64,000 nt of DNA from SIAJ01 sp036266155 (GCA_036266155.1 DATANR010000152.1:28333-92332), one strand, 5' to 3'. Positions 44,966-53,933 are shown, counted from the stretch's first letter. Numbers and translations: made by a program. The notes: generated by a model from the letters alone, not told the origin.

Positions 44966-45585
44966 GAGGGCTCCTCCCTGATGTGCGACGAGAACGTTCA
45001 CGCGGCCGGCTCAGCGCGCTCATCGCCTTGGCAGGCGCCGGCGCGTTCCCCCTGTCCGGTCCCACCCGCGTTGACGTGCCAGCCGTTCTGGTTGGCCGTC
45101 TTGCTCGCACCGATTCAATGCGTCGCCAGTCCCGCGCATCCGGTCGGCCTTCCCAAGCCGGCAAATACGCTTGCGCTCAACGCCAGGACCGTCGATCCAT
45201 CGGGATCGGTGCTCACCTTGCGCGGATGATGTAATCGTTCTTGTCGAACCCCCCGTTTAGCGCACCTCGGTACGGAGTGCGCCACAAACCCATATCGGTC
45301 CCACTTTCCGTCGGGCTGAAGTCATTCGCAGTGAAAGCGAGTTTTCGCTTCCACGCTCGGCCGGGCAGCCGCTCCAATTGTGGAGGTCGGCTTCAAGCTT
45401 CGGACAAAAACGACCGTGGTGTCTCCCCTGGACACTGGATCGTTCGTGTCGCTTCCCGGCGTCAATGGCCCTCGGAAAGAGGACGGTGACATGCCATCGA
45501 TGATGTGTTTTGTCCAGGGAAATAAGTTCAATCCGAACGCTTCACGGCAGGGCGCGCACGCGGCCGACGAAACGCGTGGCGTCCC
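44966..45585. other. Gap of about 620 bp without a convincing gene
   Basis: It separates the divergent sigma-factor and heme-protein genes. Short open frames on both strands lack signal, domain or ribosome-site support. It presumably holds the sigma-gene promoter, which I could not place with confidence. Confidence 0.5.
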
Positions 45586-45613
45586 TTGCAACCCGGATTG
45601 CCGGCGCTATGAT
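45586..45613 (+). promoter_or_regulatory. Sigma-70-like promoter of the heme-protein gene
   Basis: TTGCAA (45586-45591) and TATGAT (45608-45613) are separated by 16 bp, each matching 5 or 4 of 6 consensus bases. Initiation near 45620 would give a 5' leader of roughly 90 nt before ATG 45712. This is the best promoter match noticed in the window. Confidence 0.5.
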
Positions 45614-45711
45614 AGACGCGGTTGCACGGCGGCCCGGGCTCTCCCTATCTTGCCGGGATGACACGGATGGCCGCTCCGGACACACATCACCACAACAGCG
45701 GAGATACACCC

Positions 45712-46497
45712 ATGCGGCACACGTCGGCCCGGAACCTCCTGGTCGCGGCGGCCTTTTTAGCGGGCCTAGCTTATCTGGCCCCCGTAGGCGCGGCCGATCC
45801 CACGGACGATGAATTCAAGTCATTGGTCGAGCAGGACGCCAAGGTCATGGTCGGCGCGGCGGACGCGGTCGACAAGGCGGCAAGCCCGAAAGAAAAAAAG
45901 GTCGTTGCGAAGAATGCCGGCAGCGGGATCAAGTCGAGTGCATTGCTCGTTGCGACGTATGCCAACACTCGGATCGCCGGCAAGGACAAGACGGCCGACG
46001 CCAAGGCTGCCGGCGTGCGTGATGAAGCGCTGAAAATCTACAAGGCGGCGGCGGACGGCAACTTCAAGGAGGCCGCCGAACTCGCCAAGGGCCTTGCCAG
46101 CGCCAAGCCCGCGGCGGAAGGCAAGAAGATCGAGTTCTTGAAGGACCTCGGCGAAGTGACGCAGAAGGAAGTGATGCACAACTTCTTGAAGACGCCGCAA
46201 TACGGCACCAATGTCGAAGCCGACATCAAGGCGAACGGCAAGAAGGCGACCGCCAAGCCTGCCGAGACGGCGTTGATGGTGCACCGAGTGCTTGCCATGG
46301 GCGATTTGAACAAAGTCGTCGTGAAAGCAGAAGGCGCGGCCGACAAGAAGAAGTGGGAAGACTACAACGCGAAGATGATTGCCGCGACGGAGAGCCTGCT
46401 GACGGCCACGAAGAAGAAGACGTCAGCGGCGGATTTACAGAAGGCGTTCACGCTGGTGGATAGTACTTGCACGGCTTGTCATGACGATTTCAAATAG
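45712..46497 (+). CDS. Exported cytochrome c'-like protein
   Basis: 261 residues; ATG 45712 starts a signal peptide (ARNLLVAAAFLAGLAYLAPVGAA) and has GGAG upstream. The mature protein is helical and Lys/Ala-rich. One heme-binding motif lies at the very C-terminus, CTACH (Cys253, Cys256, His257), as in class II cytochromes c', where heme is bound near the end of a four-helix bundle. The protein is longer than a standard c' (about 130 residues), suggesting a doubled bundle. A role in electron transfer or gas binding is inferred. Confidence 0.8.
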   Translation: MRHTSARNLLVAAAFLAGLAYLAPVGAADPTDDEFKSLVEQDAKVMVGAADAVDKAASPKEKKVVAKNAGSGIKSSALLVATYANTRIAGKDKTADAKAAGVRDEALKIYKAAADGNFKEAAELAKGLASAKPAAEGKKIEFLKDLGEVTQKEVMHNFLKTPQYGTNVEADIKANGKKATAKPAETALMVHRVLAMGDLNKVVVKAEGAADKKKWEDYNAKMIAATESLLTATKKKTSAADLQKAFTLVDSTCTACHDDFK

Positions 46498-46512
46498 GTA
46501 GTGATGGGACGG

Positions 46513-46559
46513 ATGGGACACAGGGGACCTATGCGTCCCATGTGTCCCATTTTTCTTTA
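46513..46559 (+). terminator. Terminator hairpin with T-run after the cytochrome gene
   Basis: atgggacaca (46513-46522) pairs with tgtgtcccat (46541-46550) around an 18-nt loop, and tttttcttt follows. It lies 15 nt after the cytochrome stop, and its tail overlaps the stop of the convergent lipoprotein gene. Confidence 0.65.
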
Positions 46560-47024
46560 GGGCTTCGGCGCCACGATCGGCGGCAGGTCGTCGGCGGGCG
46601 GCGACGGCATCAATGCGACTTTCTCGGTCTTTTCCGTGCCGGCGTGCCCGCCTACCAGTCGGCGACTTTCATCGAAACAGCACTTCACGGTCGCCTTGCC
46701 TTCGGATCGACGAACCACGGCTATCCAGTTTTCGCTCGTTTGGCGTTCACCGACAACGTTCGTGTATTGGGCTGTAAATGTGAAAGCCCAGACCTCGTCG
46801 TAGCTCTTGGCCTCGGCGGGCACGGATGGCTCCTCAGTGACCCGTGCGAGGTCGACGTCCTTCCATCCGCACTGGTTCAAATACATGACGATACATGCCT
46901 TCGCTTCGTCGGCCCCGGGCTTTCCGGCGGGTGTGGATTGCTCGGCGGTCGGCTTTTCCAGACTGTTGTCGTCGCAACCGACGGCCAGAATCGTCAGGCA
47001 GCAAAATGCGAGGCCGCGCATCAT
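46557..47024 (-). CDS. Lipoprotein of unknown function
   Basis: 155 residues starting at MMRGLAFCCLTILAVGC, where the lipobox Cys would be acylated; GGAGGAG lies just upstream and either of two adjacent ATGs could serve. A short Ser/Thr/Pro linker leads to a small domain with 'IVMYLNQCGWKDVDLARVTEEP' and 'VWAFTFTAQYTN', ending in a Pro-rich tail. No family recognised. Confidence 0.72.
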   Translation of the reverse strand: MMRGLAFCCLTILAVGCDDNSLEKPTAEQSTPAGKPGADEAKACIVMYLNQCGWKDVDLARVTEEPSVPAEAKSYDEVWAFTFTAQYTNVVGERQTSENWIAVVRRSEGKATVKCCFDESRRLVGGHAGTEKTEKVALMPSPPADDLPPIVAPKP

Positions 47025-47123
47025 TCGTCTCCTCCCATGCGAACGGATCAACCGCTTCATGCGGATTGTGATCGGGGGAGGATAGTAGCGTGATGTCGGA
47101 AGCGGTCAAGGCGAGGTGTCAAC

Positions 47124-47157
47124 GAGCGAAGCCCACGACTTTCGTCGTGGGCTTCGC
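47124..47157. terminator. Perfect 15-bp stem-loop
   Basis: agcgaagcccacgac (47124-47138) and gtcgtgggcttcgct (47143-47157) pair perfectly around a 4-nt loop. It lies 22 nt past the stop of the minus-strand Cys-rich gene. The T-run (tttt) is on the plus strand, so on the minus strand it acts without a T tail, if at all. Confidence 0.55.
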
Positions 47158-47179
47158 TTTTCCAAAATCAATCCCAGGC

Positions 47180-47989
47180 TCAGAACGGGGCCGGGGTCAA
47201 TTCGATGACGCGCGGGCCCGTGCCGCTGGCCGGGCTGATGTCGCTACGACCGTTGTAGGTCGAGCCGACTTTCTTCACGTCCGGCATGGCCTTCGGGGCA
47301 ACCGGGGCCGGGGCCGGACCGCCGGGGGCAACAACCGCCGACGAGCCGCTCGAGCACGGCGTGCAAGCGGTGCCGCACCCGCCGTGGCAGGTCGTACCCT
47401 TGTCACACAGGCCGCACAGGTGCTCTTTGCACTTGTGCAGGCAGTAGCCGGGCTTCCAGCAGATCGACGTGCAGCAGTCGTGGCAAACCGGCTCAACCTT
47501 GCAGCAGGCCGGCTTCTCGCACGAGAAGCTGCAGGTCTTCGGGCAGGCCGGAGCGCACTGTTGCGGGCAGGCCGGAGCGCACTGCTTCTGGCAGACCGGA
47601 GCGCATTGCTGCGGGCAGCACGGCTTCGGCGGGCAAGCCGGAGCGCAGCAGGGCTTCGGCGGGCAGGGGTTGCAAACCGGCTTCGGGCACGGGTTGCAAA
47701 CTGGCTTCGGGCATGGGTTGCAGGCCGGAGCGCACGGCTTGTGACAAGCCGGGCCCTGGTCGCAGCCGTGACCCTTGTCGCAGCAGAGATTGAAGCAGCA
47801 GATCTTTTCCTTGATCTTGTGCAACAGGCAGCACTTATTCGCATCGCAACAGTCTACGGTCGCGTGACCGCAGCAGTTGTTACCACCGCCTTGAACCACG
47901 ACCGGAGCCGGGGCGGCGGGTGCGGCGGGGGCTGGAACCGGATCGGCACCGGCCAGACACGCCGTAAGCATCAAAACGGCAGCGTTCAC
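47180..47989 (-). CDS. Exported cysteine-rich repeat protein
   Basis: 269 residues; GTG start at 47989 with GGAGG upstream, then a short signal peptide (AAVLMLTACLAGADP). The mature core (~38-215) has about 46 Cys, in a repeated CNPCPKPV / CPPKPCC / CAPACPQQ pattern with neighbouring Pro, His and Lys. A Pro/Ala-rich C-terminal tail ends 'PRVIELTPAPF'. Cys-rich proteins of this kind can be disulfide-locked cell-wall components or metal binders. No known domain was recognised. Confidence 0.75.
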   Translation of the reverse strand: MNAAVLMLTACLAGADPVPAPAAPAAPAPVVVQGGGNNCCGHATVDCCDANKCCLLHKIKEKICCFNLCCDKGHGCDQGPACHKPCAPACNPCPKPVCNPCPKPVCNPCPPKPCCAPACPPKPCCPQQCAPVCQKQCAPACPQQCAPACPKTCSFSCEKPACCKVEPVCHDCCTSICWKPGYCLHKCKEHLCGLCDKGTTCHGGCGTACTPCSSGSSAVVAPGGPAPAPVAPKAMPDVKKVGSTYNGRSDISPASGTGPRVIELTPAPF

Positions 47990-48326
47990 TGGGATTGACC
48001 TCCGATAGGATCGACGCTGCGGGAGAGACGTGGCGGGTCTTCCGTGCGTGATCAAACTTCCTGTACCTGAACGACGAGACTGTCCACCGGCGGGCGGGAG
48101 TCCCGGCACCCTCCTGACATTGCGAGGGTCGCTCACCAGAGATCACATTCGACCCAACAGGTTCGCTACTTTAGCAACTCATCCGAAATTCTCTCGATCC
48201 CCTGGGCTGCCCCAAGTACGCCCTTTACCGGTCGTAGCGGACGCTCGGGATTCGCCGAAACGACCTGTCGCCGCGAGCAGGCACGCGGGGTAAACTCTGC
48301 CAGTAACCCTGGCCCGTACATTCGTC
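47990..48326. other. Divergent intergenic region of about 340 bp
   Basis: It separates the Cys-rich gene and nagA, both transcribed outward. I see no ORF, hairpin or clear hexamer pair. It should hold both promoters. Confidence 0.5.
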
Positions 48327-49508
48327 ATGTTCCGCTTTCTCAACGGCGTCATTGTTTTGCCGGATCAATTACTTCGCGATGGCGAAGTGGTTACGCTCGA
48401 CGACCGCATCGCCGATGTAGGGCCGGCGGTTAGCGGCTCTTGCGCCGGACTTTCGCTCGTCGATCTCGAAGGCGGTTACCTGCTGCCCGGTTTCATCGAT
48501 TTGCACGTGCATGGCGGCGCCGGCGCCGACTTCATGGACGGTACGGCCGAAGCCTTTCGCACAGTGTTGGCGGCCCATGCCTGCCACGGCACCACGAGTT
48601 GCACGCCGACGACGACGGTTGCCCGCCACGATCAGCACATCAAGTTTCTCGAGTTGGTCCGCACCTTCCGCGGACGCAGTGGGCCACGTGTATTGGGAGC
48701 GCATATTTACGGACCGTACTTCGCTCCGGAAGCACGCGGCTGTCATCCGGCGAACTCAGTCCGCAATCCGACGCGCGAGGACTTTGAGCCGTACCTGGCA
48801 TTTGCCGAGCACATTCGCACGGCCACCGTGGCCCCCGAGTTGGCGGGCGCTGAAGAATTCGTGCGTGCCTGTCGGGCGAAGGGCGTCCGCTGCAACGCCG
48901 GGCATTCACACGCAACGTTTGAACAAGTTGAAGCCGCCATCGGTTGGGGCGTGACGCACATCGACCATTTATTTTGTGCGATGTCCGATCGCGCCCGATT
49001 GCGCCAGGCGCAAACCTATCCCATGCGCGGCGGCGTCATGGAAGCGACCCTCTTTTTCGATCAATTGACGACCGAGGTGATCGCCGATGGTCAGCATCTG
49101 GCGCCCTCACTGCTCAAACTCGCGTATAAGGCCAAGGGACCGGATCGGCTGGCACTCGTCACCGATGCAATGCGTGCCCTGGATCGGCCGGATGGCGAAC
49201 ATATCTTTGGTCCACTCGACGGCGGCGAACCGGTGCGACGAATGGGAGATGTCGGCGTCACGCTCGACGGCAAAGCCCTTGCATCCGGCGTCATGGGAAT
49301 GGATCATTGTTTAAGGACGTTCATCGCCGCGACGGGCGTGCCGATCCCGGAGGCCGTCCGCATGGCGACGCTCACGCCAGCGCGTATCGTCGGCGTGGAC
49401 AACGAAATCGGCAGCATCGCCGTCGGCAAGAAGGCCGACCTTGTGGTGACTGATGCCGCGTTGAACGTGCGAAGGGTATTTGTCGCCGGCCGCCCGTTTG
49501 TCGATTAG
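48327..49508 (+). CDS. nagA: N-acetylglucosamine-6-phosphate deacetylase
   Basis: 393 residues. Amidohydrolase metal ligands His60 and His62 lie in 'GFIDLHVHGGAGADFMD'. The conserved Glu is in 'GPYFAPEARGCHPAN'; later His residues lie in 'CNAGHSHATFEQ' and 'VTHIDHLFCAM', and the catalytic Asp in 'LALVTDAMRA'. It deacetylates GlcNAc-6-P to GlcN-6-P in the cytoplasm. No nagB or transport gene is next to it. 'HIDHLFCAM' replaces the usual 'THLFNAM', so a related substrate cannot be excluded. Confidence 0.88.
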   Translation: MFRFLNGVIVLPDQLLRDGEVVTLDDRIADVGPAVSGSCAGLSLVDLEGGYLLPGFIDLHVHGGAGADFMDGTAEAFRTVLAAHACHGTTSCTPTTTVARHDQHIKFLELVRTFRGRSGPRVLGAHIYGPYFAPEARGCHPANSVRNPTREDFEPYLAFAEHIRTATVAPELAGAEEFVRACRAKGVRCNAGHSHATFEQVEAAIGWGVTHIDHLFCAMSDRARLRQAQTYPMRGGVMEATLFFDQLTTEVIADGQHLAPSLLKLAYKAKGPDRLALVTDAMRALDRPDGEHIFGPLDGGEPVRRMGDVGVTLDGKALASGVMGMDHCLRTFIAATGVPIPEAVRMATLTPARIVGVDNEIGSIAVGKKADLVVTDAALNVRRVFVAGRPFVD

Positions 49509-49524
49509 TCGTCTCGAACCGCGG

Positions 49525-50859
49525 ATGGTTTCCATGCGTTGTCTCGTGTTGATCTTGATGGCTGGCACCGTCGGTTGTGGCGAGCCACCGGCCAATCTGA
49601 GTGCGCGCAAAGACGGCAGCGACTGGCCGAAATTCCTGGGACCAACGGGCAACGGCGTGTCCCCTGAGAAAGGCATCCTGACTAAGTGGCCCAAGGAGGG
49701 GCTGAAGGTCATCTGGGAAACGCCGATGGGTGAGGGGTTCACCCCACCAGTCGTCAGTCGCGGGCGGCTGTTCCATTTCGATCGCTTCCTCCACGACAAT
49801 CGACTTGCGTGCCGCAACGCGGAGACGGGCAAGCTGCTGTGGAAATTCGAATACCCGACGACCTATGCGGACCTGTACGGCTACAGCCCCGGTCCGCGGG
49901 CCTGTCCGGTCGTTGACGATGACCGCGTCTACATTCTCGGGCCGGAAGGGATGCTCCATTGCCTGACAGTCGAAGATGGCAAGGAAGTGTGGAAGATCGA
50001 CACCAAGAAGGAATACCACTTCCACCAGAATTTCTTTGGCGTCGGCAGCGTGCCGTTGGTGGAAGGCGATCTCCTCATCGTGGCCATCGGTGGAAGCCCG
50101 AAGGGCGATCCCATCGATTCCGCACGCGAGGCGATTCGAACGGCGAAGGGCGACGGCACGGCGATCGTCGCCTTCGACAAGAAAACGGGCAAGGAAGTCT
50201 ATCGAACGTCGGACGAACTTGCGTCCTATTCGAGTCCCGTGGTAACCCAGGTCGGTGGCCGTCGGCTCGGTCTGTACTTCGCTCGCGGCGGCCTGGTCGC
50301 GTTCGATCCGAAGACGGGCAAGGTCGATTTTCATTTTCCGTGGCGGGCCAAAGAATTCGAAAGCGTCAACGCGAGCAATCCGGTTGTGGTCGACGACAAA
50401 GTCCTGATCAGCGAGTGCTACGGACGTGGCGCCGCGCTCTTGAAGGTGAGCCCGGGCAAGTGCGAGCCCGTCTGGGCGGACAAGGAACGCGAGCGCGACT
50501 ACACGCTTGCGTGCCACTGGAACACGCCGGTTTTTGTGGACGGTTTTGTCTACGGTTGCAGCGGCCGGCATGAAGACGCGGAACTGCGCTGCGTGGAGTT
50601 GGCGACTGGCAAGGTCATGTGGTCCGAACCAAAGCTATCGCGCTCGTCGCTCACGTTGATCGACGGCCACTTCCTTTGCCTCACTGAGCGCGGCGAGTTA
50701 CTGCTGTTGAAAGTGAACCCGAAGGCCTTTGAGCCAGTGACCAAGTGGGTCACCGATCTGGACTACCCGAGCTGGGCCTCCCCGGTCGTCGCGCATGGTC
50801 TGCTCTATTTGCGCGGCAAGGACCGTCTCTTGTGCGCCGAGTTGATCCCAGTTAAATAG
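49525..50859 (+). CDS. PQQ-like beta-propeller lipoprotein
   Basis: 444 residues; ATG 49525 or 49534 begins a lipoprotein signal with lipobox 'LMAGTVGC-GEPP'. The mature protein has 'DWPKFLGPTGNGVSPEKG', a hallmark of planctomycete outer-membrane-protein-assembly/PQQ-like propellers, and blades with 'AFDKKTGKEVYRT' and 'AFDPKTGKVDFHF'. No PQQ ligands stand out. The 3' end overlaps the convergent selD gene by 8 nt. Confidence 0.85.
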   Translation: MVSMRCLVLILMAGTVGCGEPPANLSARKDGSDWPKFLGPTGNGVSPEKGILTKWPKEGLKVIWETPMGEGFTPPVVSRGRLFHFDRFLHDNRLACRNAETGKLLWKFEYPTTYADLYGYSPGPRACPVVDDDRVYILGPEGMLHCLTVEDGKEVWKIDTKKEYHFHQNFFGVGSVPLVEGDLLIVAIGGSPKGDPIDSAREAIRTAKGDGTAIVAFDKKTGKEVYRTSDELASYSSPVVTQVGGRRLGLYFARGGLVAFDPKTGKVDFHFPWRAKEFESVNASNPVVVDDKVLISECYGRGAALLKVSPGKCEPVWADKERERDYTLACHWNTPVFVDGFVYGCSGRHEDAELRCVELATGKVMWSEPKLSRSSLTLIDGHFLCLTERGELLLLKVNPKAFEPVTKWVTDLDYPSWASPVVAHGLLYLRGKDRLLCAELIPVK

Positions 50860-51916
50860 CGCGTCGCGTTTTGGTGACGACGATCCGGCCAGTCCCCGGC
50901 CCAATAATTCGCCCGACCTGCGCCGCCGCCAGCGTTCCCGCGTTGCGCAGTGCTGCCGCTACGGTGTCCGCAATCGTTGCGGGCACCGCGGCCAAGAGGC
51001 CGCCGGACGTCTGCGCGTCGCAGAGCAGGAATTGCTGTTCCTGCGACAGTTCGTTGGCGTAGTTGACCCAATCATTCAGAAATCGCCAGTTGGCCCGCGT
51101 CCCGCCGGAGGCGAGTCCTTCCTTGGCGTAGTCGCGTGCCGCGGGGATAACAGGGACTTCGTCGGCGCACACGTCGGCGGTCACGTGGCTGGCGTCCGTC
51201 ATGTTGCGCAGATGACCGAGCAGGCCGAAGCCGGTGACGTCGGTTAGGGCATGAACTTCAAATTGGCCGAGCACCTCAGCGGCGGTTCGGTTCAGCGTCG
51301 CCATAATCCGGATCGCCTCGGGCATCGCGTTGGCCGTCTCGACTTCATTCTTGGCCGCCGAAGTAATAAAGCCGAGGCCGATTGGCTTGGTCAGGATCAG
51401 CACGTCGCCCGGCCGTGCCCCCGCGTTGGACAAGATCCGTTGCGGATGAATGGTGCCGACGACTGCCAAACCGAAGATCGGCTCGTCGCTTCGAATGGTG
51501 TGCCCGCCGACGATGGCGATGCCCGCCTCCGCCGCAATTGCGGATGCGCCGCGGAGAACCTCGCCCAACACCGTCGCGGGCAACGCGTCCGGAAAGCCGA
51601 CGATGCTCATGGCCGTCAGCGGTTTGCCGCCCATCGCATATACGTCGGAAAGCGCGTTGGCGGCAGCGATTCGGCCGAAATCGAAAGGGTCATCGACGAT
51701 CGGCGTGAAGAAATCCGTGGTTAGAACGAGAGCGAGTTCGTCCGAAAGCTTGTAGACCGCCGCGTCGTCGGCAGTGGAAGTTCCGACGAGCACATTGGCG
51801 TCGGTCACGGGCGGCAACATGCCAAGCAGTGGCAGGAGGAATCCCGGCGGATGCTTCGCGGCACAGCCAGTGCGCTTCGCCAGGCGTGTCAGTCGGATGT
51901 CAGAGTCGCCGGCCAT
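50852..51916 (-). CDS. selD: Selenide, water dikinase (selenophosphate synthase)
   Basis: 354 residues. The N-terminal active-site segment 'LAKRTGCAAKHPPG' keeps Cys18 and Lys21, which line up with essential Cys17 and Lys20 of the E. coli enzyme, while its second Cys (Cys19) is Ala here. AIRS-type motifs 'ADDAAVYKL', 'TTDFFTPIVDDPFDFGRIAAAN', 'VTGFGLLGH' and 'AQTSGGLL' are intact. It makes selenophosphate from selenide and ATP. SelA, SelB or selenouridine synthase genes are not in the window. Confidence 0.95.
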   Translation of the reverse strand: MAGDSDIRLTRLAKRTGCAAKHPPGFLLPLLGMLPPVTDANVLVGTSTADDAAVYKLSDELALVLTTDFFTPIVDDPFDFGRIAAANALSDVYAMGGKPLTAMSIVGFPDALPATVLGEVLRGASAIAAEAGIAIVGGHTIRSDEPIFGLAVVGTIHPQRILSNAGARPGDVLILTKPIGLGFITSAAKNEVETANAMPEAIRIMATLNRTAAEVLGQFEVHALTDVTGFGLLGHLRNMTDASHVTADVCADEVPVIPAARDYAKEGLASGGTRANWRFLNDWVNYANELSQEQQFLLCDAQTSGGLLAAVPATIADTVAAALRNAGTLAAAQVGRIIGPGTGRIVVTKTRRAI

Positions 51917-51977
51917 GAAGTCGTTTTACGTTGCGGCCAGCGAGTTGTTGCGGTTTACTCGTTGGAGGGTCACCGCG

Positions 51978-52439
51978 ATGGAATGGCTCGAACGCACGTT
52001 GGCTGCGATGCACCTGCTCGCCGCGGCAGCATGGTTTGGTGCGCTCGTCTATCGCACATTGTTCGTTGACCCGAAGGCCATGAATTTTTTGGGAATTGGC
52101 AGCGGCTACGAGAGTTTCGCACTCGACCTCGCCCACGGGATGCGTCGTGTCGTCCTGACTGCATTGCTCGTGTGTGGGCTCTCCGGGTTCGGCCTGCTCG
52201 GGCTGCGCTGGAACCCGACTAATGGTTGGCTCGCCCTGATGGTCGCCAAGACGGGATTGTGGATCGTCGCGTTCGCGGTGTTCGCGTATGTCTCGTGGGT
52301 CTATTGGCCGCGCCGCGTTTTCGCGACGGCGGACGAATGGTCGAGCATCCGGCGCCAGGGACGAATTCTTTCAATCGGGACCATTGCAATCGCCGTGCTC
52401 GGCATGCTTTTCGGACAGCTGAGCCAGACCTTCAAATAA
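51978..52439 (+). CDS. CopD-like small membrane protein
   Basis: 153 residues; ATG 51978 with GGAGGG eight nt upstream is chosen because the earlier ATG at 51915 overlaps the divergent selD start. Four hydrophobic helices; 'MHLLAAAAWFGALVYRTLF' holds the H...W..G pattern found in the CopD/DUF-like copper-resistance family. No CopC is nearby. Function is inferred only from that resemblance. Confidence 0.65.
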   Translation: MEWLERTLAAMHLLAAAAWFGALVYRTLFVDPKAMNFLGIGSGYESFALDLAHGMRRVVLTALLVCGLSGFGLLGLRWNPTNGWLALMVAKTGLWIVAFAVFAYVSWVYWPRRVFATADEWSSIRRQGRILSIGTIAIAVLGMLFGQLSQTFK

Positions 52440-52442
52440 ACG

Positions 52443-52462
52443 CGGCCGCCAATTGGCGGCCG
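52443..52462. terminator. Perfect 20-bp palindrome between convergent genes
   Basis: cggccgccaa/ttggcggccg lies 3 nt after the CopD-like stop and 27 nt before the HU-tail gene's end. It folds into a GC-rich hairpin on both strands with no T-run. Confidence 0.45.
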
Positions 52463-52489
52463 TGTCGCGATCCAGAATTGCCCGTTCAA

Positions 52490-53002
52490 TTAGACCGGCG
52501 CCGTCGTCGGCTCGTGACTTCCCATCGGTACGCCGGCGCCAACCAACTCCGGCTCGTGCGTCGGCGCCGGGTGTGGCGCCATCTCCGGCGCTGGCGTCGG
52601 CGCTGGCTTGGCCTTGGCCTTAGGGGCCGGCTTCGCCTTGGCCGGCGTCGGAGCCGGCGCGGCCGCCGGTTTGGCTTTGCTCGCCGCCGGCTTGGCTTTT
52701 TTGCGCTTCGGCTCGTACACCTTGGCGTCCTGGCGAACGCGTTCTTCCATTTCCTTGCCCGGCTGGAAGGTCACGACGTTCTTTTCGGGTACATCGACCC
52801 GATCGTTCGTGCGCGGATTGCGCGCCCGACGCGCTTTGCGCCGCCGGACCTCGAACACGCCGAAATTCCGTAGCTCAATGCGGCCATCGGTGATGAGCGT
52901 GTCAATAATCGCGTCGAAGGTCCACTGGACGATTTCCTTGGTCTTCAGCTGAGTCAGCTCAGCTCGATCGGAAATGCGCCGGACGATCTCTTTTTTGGTC
53001 AC
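52490..53002 (-). CDS. HU-like DNA-binding protein with Ala/Lys/Pro-rich C-terminal tail
   Basis: 170 residues; the GTG at 53002, with GGGGAG upstream, begins 'VTKKEIVRRISDRAEL', the usual HU/IHF start. The HU core (residues ~1-92) contains 'IELRNFGVFEVRRRKARRARNPRT' and ends near 'VTFQPGKEMEERV'. A tail of about 75 residues follows, of Lys/Ala/Pro repeats (KPAASKAKPAAAPAPTPAKA) like histone H1, with an acidic/Pro end. It should bind DNA in the nucleoid. The reading frame extends far upstream but without homology, so the GTG is the best start. Confidence 0.88.
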   Translation of the reverse strand: MTKKEIVRRISDRAELTQLKTKEIVQWTFDAIIDTLITDGRIELRNFGVFEVRRRKARRARNPRTNDRVDVPEKNVVTFQPGKEMEERVRQDAKVYEPKRKKAKPAASKAKPAAAPAPTPAKAKPAPKAKAKPAPTPAPEMAPHPAPTHEPELVGAGVPMGSHEPTTAPV

Positions 53003-53239
53003 GGGTAAGGCTCCCCGCGGGAGTAATCGGGATTTGCCGGATTTGCCGGTCGTGCTTGAAATGTAGACAGGATAACGACTAGTGTCAAGCAAAAAGGTTG
53101 GGCAATCGGTCCCGGCACCAGCAGGCTCATTGCGAAAAACGGCAGTGTGGCCCTGGCGGCGGTGCCTTTGGAATGGCAAAATCGCCGCACGTGAATGGCG
53201 CATCAACACGCAAACAAACCAGTCAGTGGAGTTCGAGTC

Positions 53240-53893
53240 ATGCCCAGTTCCTCCAAGAAAAAAGCTGCCGCGAAGAAGCCGGCGGCCATCACGTATGGCG
53301 TCCACCCGGGCGTGGCGATGGTTCAGAAGTGGGTGTCGGAACTCAAGGCGAAGACCGGGCGCTCGCTCGAAGAATGGTGCGCTCACATTCAGAAGGAAGG
53401 CCCCGATGACGTGCCGGCTCGCCGCGAATGGCTGAAGTCGAAGTACCAACTCGGCACCAACACGGCGTGGTGGCTCGCCGAACGCGCCGACGGCCGGCCG
53501 ACCTGGGACGAGAGTCCCGAATCCTATCTCGCGGCCGCCTCGACCTATGTCGACGAAATGTTCGCCGGACCGAAAGCCGCGCTGAGGCCGATCGCGGAAG
53601 CCCTCATGCGATTCGCGATGGACGTGGCCGATGACATCAAGTTCTGTCCGTGCAAGACCATCATCCCCTTCTACCGCGAGCATGTCATCGCCCAAATCAA
53701 GCCGGCCACCAAGACGCGGATCGATTTCGGTCTGGCGCTCGGCAAAGATTATCCATTCACGCCGCGCGTCAAGGACACGGGCGGCCTCGCCAAGAAGGAC
53801 CGCATCACCCACAAAATCGAGATTACCAAGATCGAGGACATCGACGTCGAAGTCGAGGGCTGGCTGCGCAAGGCCTATGAACGCGACGCCTGA
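53240..53893 (+). CDS. DUF4287/DUF5655 domain protein
   Basis: 217 residues; ATG 53240 with GGAG eight nt upstream. After a Lys/Ala-rich N-terminal tail (SSKKKAAAKKPAA), residues ~20-85 match DUF4287 ('GVAMVQKWVSELKAKTGRSLEEW') and ~105-215 match DUF5655 ('FCPCKTIIPFYREHVIAQIKPATK'). Both domains are of unknown function and are often found together. The basic tail recalls DNA- or RNA-associated proteins. Confidence 0.88.
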   Translation: MPSSSKKKAAAKKPAAITYGVHPGVAMVQKWVSELKAKTGRSLEEWCAHIQKEGPDDVPARREWLKSKYQLGTNTAWWLAERADGRPTWDESPESYLAAASTYVDEMFAGPKAALRPIAEALMRFAMDVADDIKFCPCKTIIPFYREHVIAQIKPATKTRIDFGLALGKDYPFTPRVKDTGGLAKKDRITHKIEITKIEDIDVEVEGWLRKAYERDA

Positions 53894-53933
53894 GGAACTT
53901 GAAAGTTGAAACCTGAAACTTGAAACTAAGCGG

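Noticed and set aside
45380..45661. 93-codon plus-strand frame in the gap before the cytochrome gene
   Set aside because: No domain or signal peptide; its 3' part overlaps the promoter-like hexamers, and composition differs from neighbouring genes.
53003..53812. Upstream extension of the HU-tail frame (270 codons)
   Set aside because: HU homology starts at the GTG; the upstream part is antisense to the DUF4287 gene and has no ribosome site.
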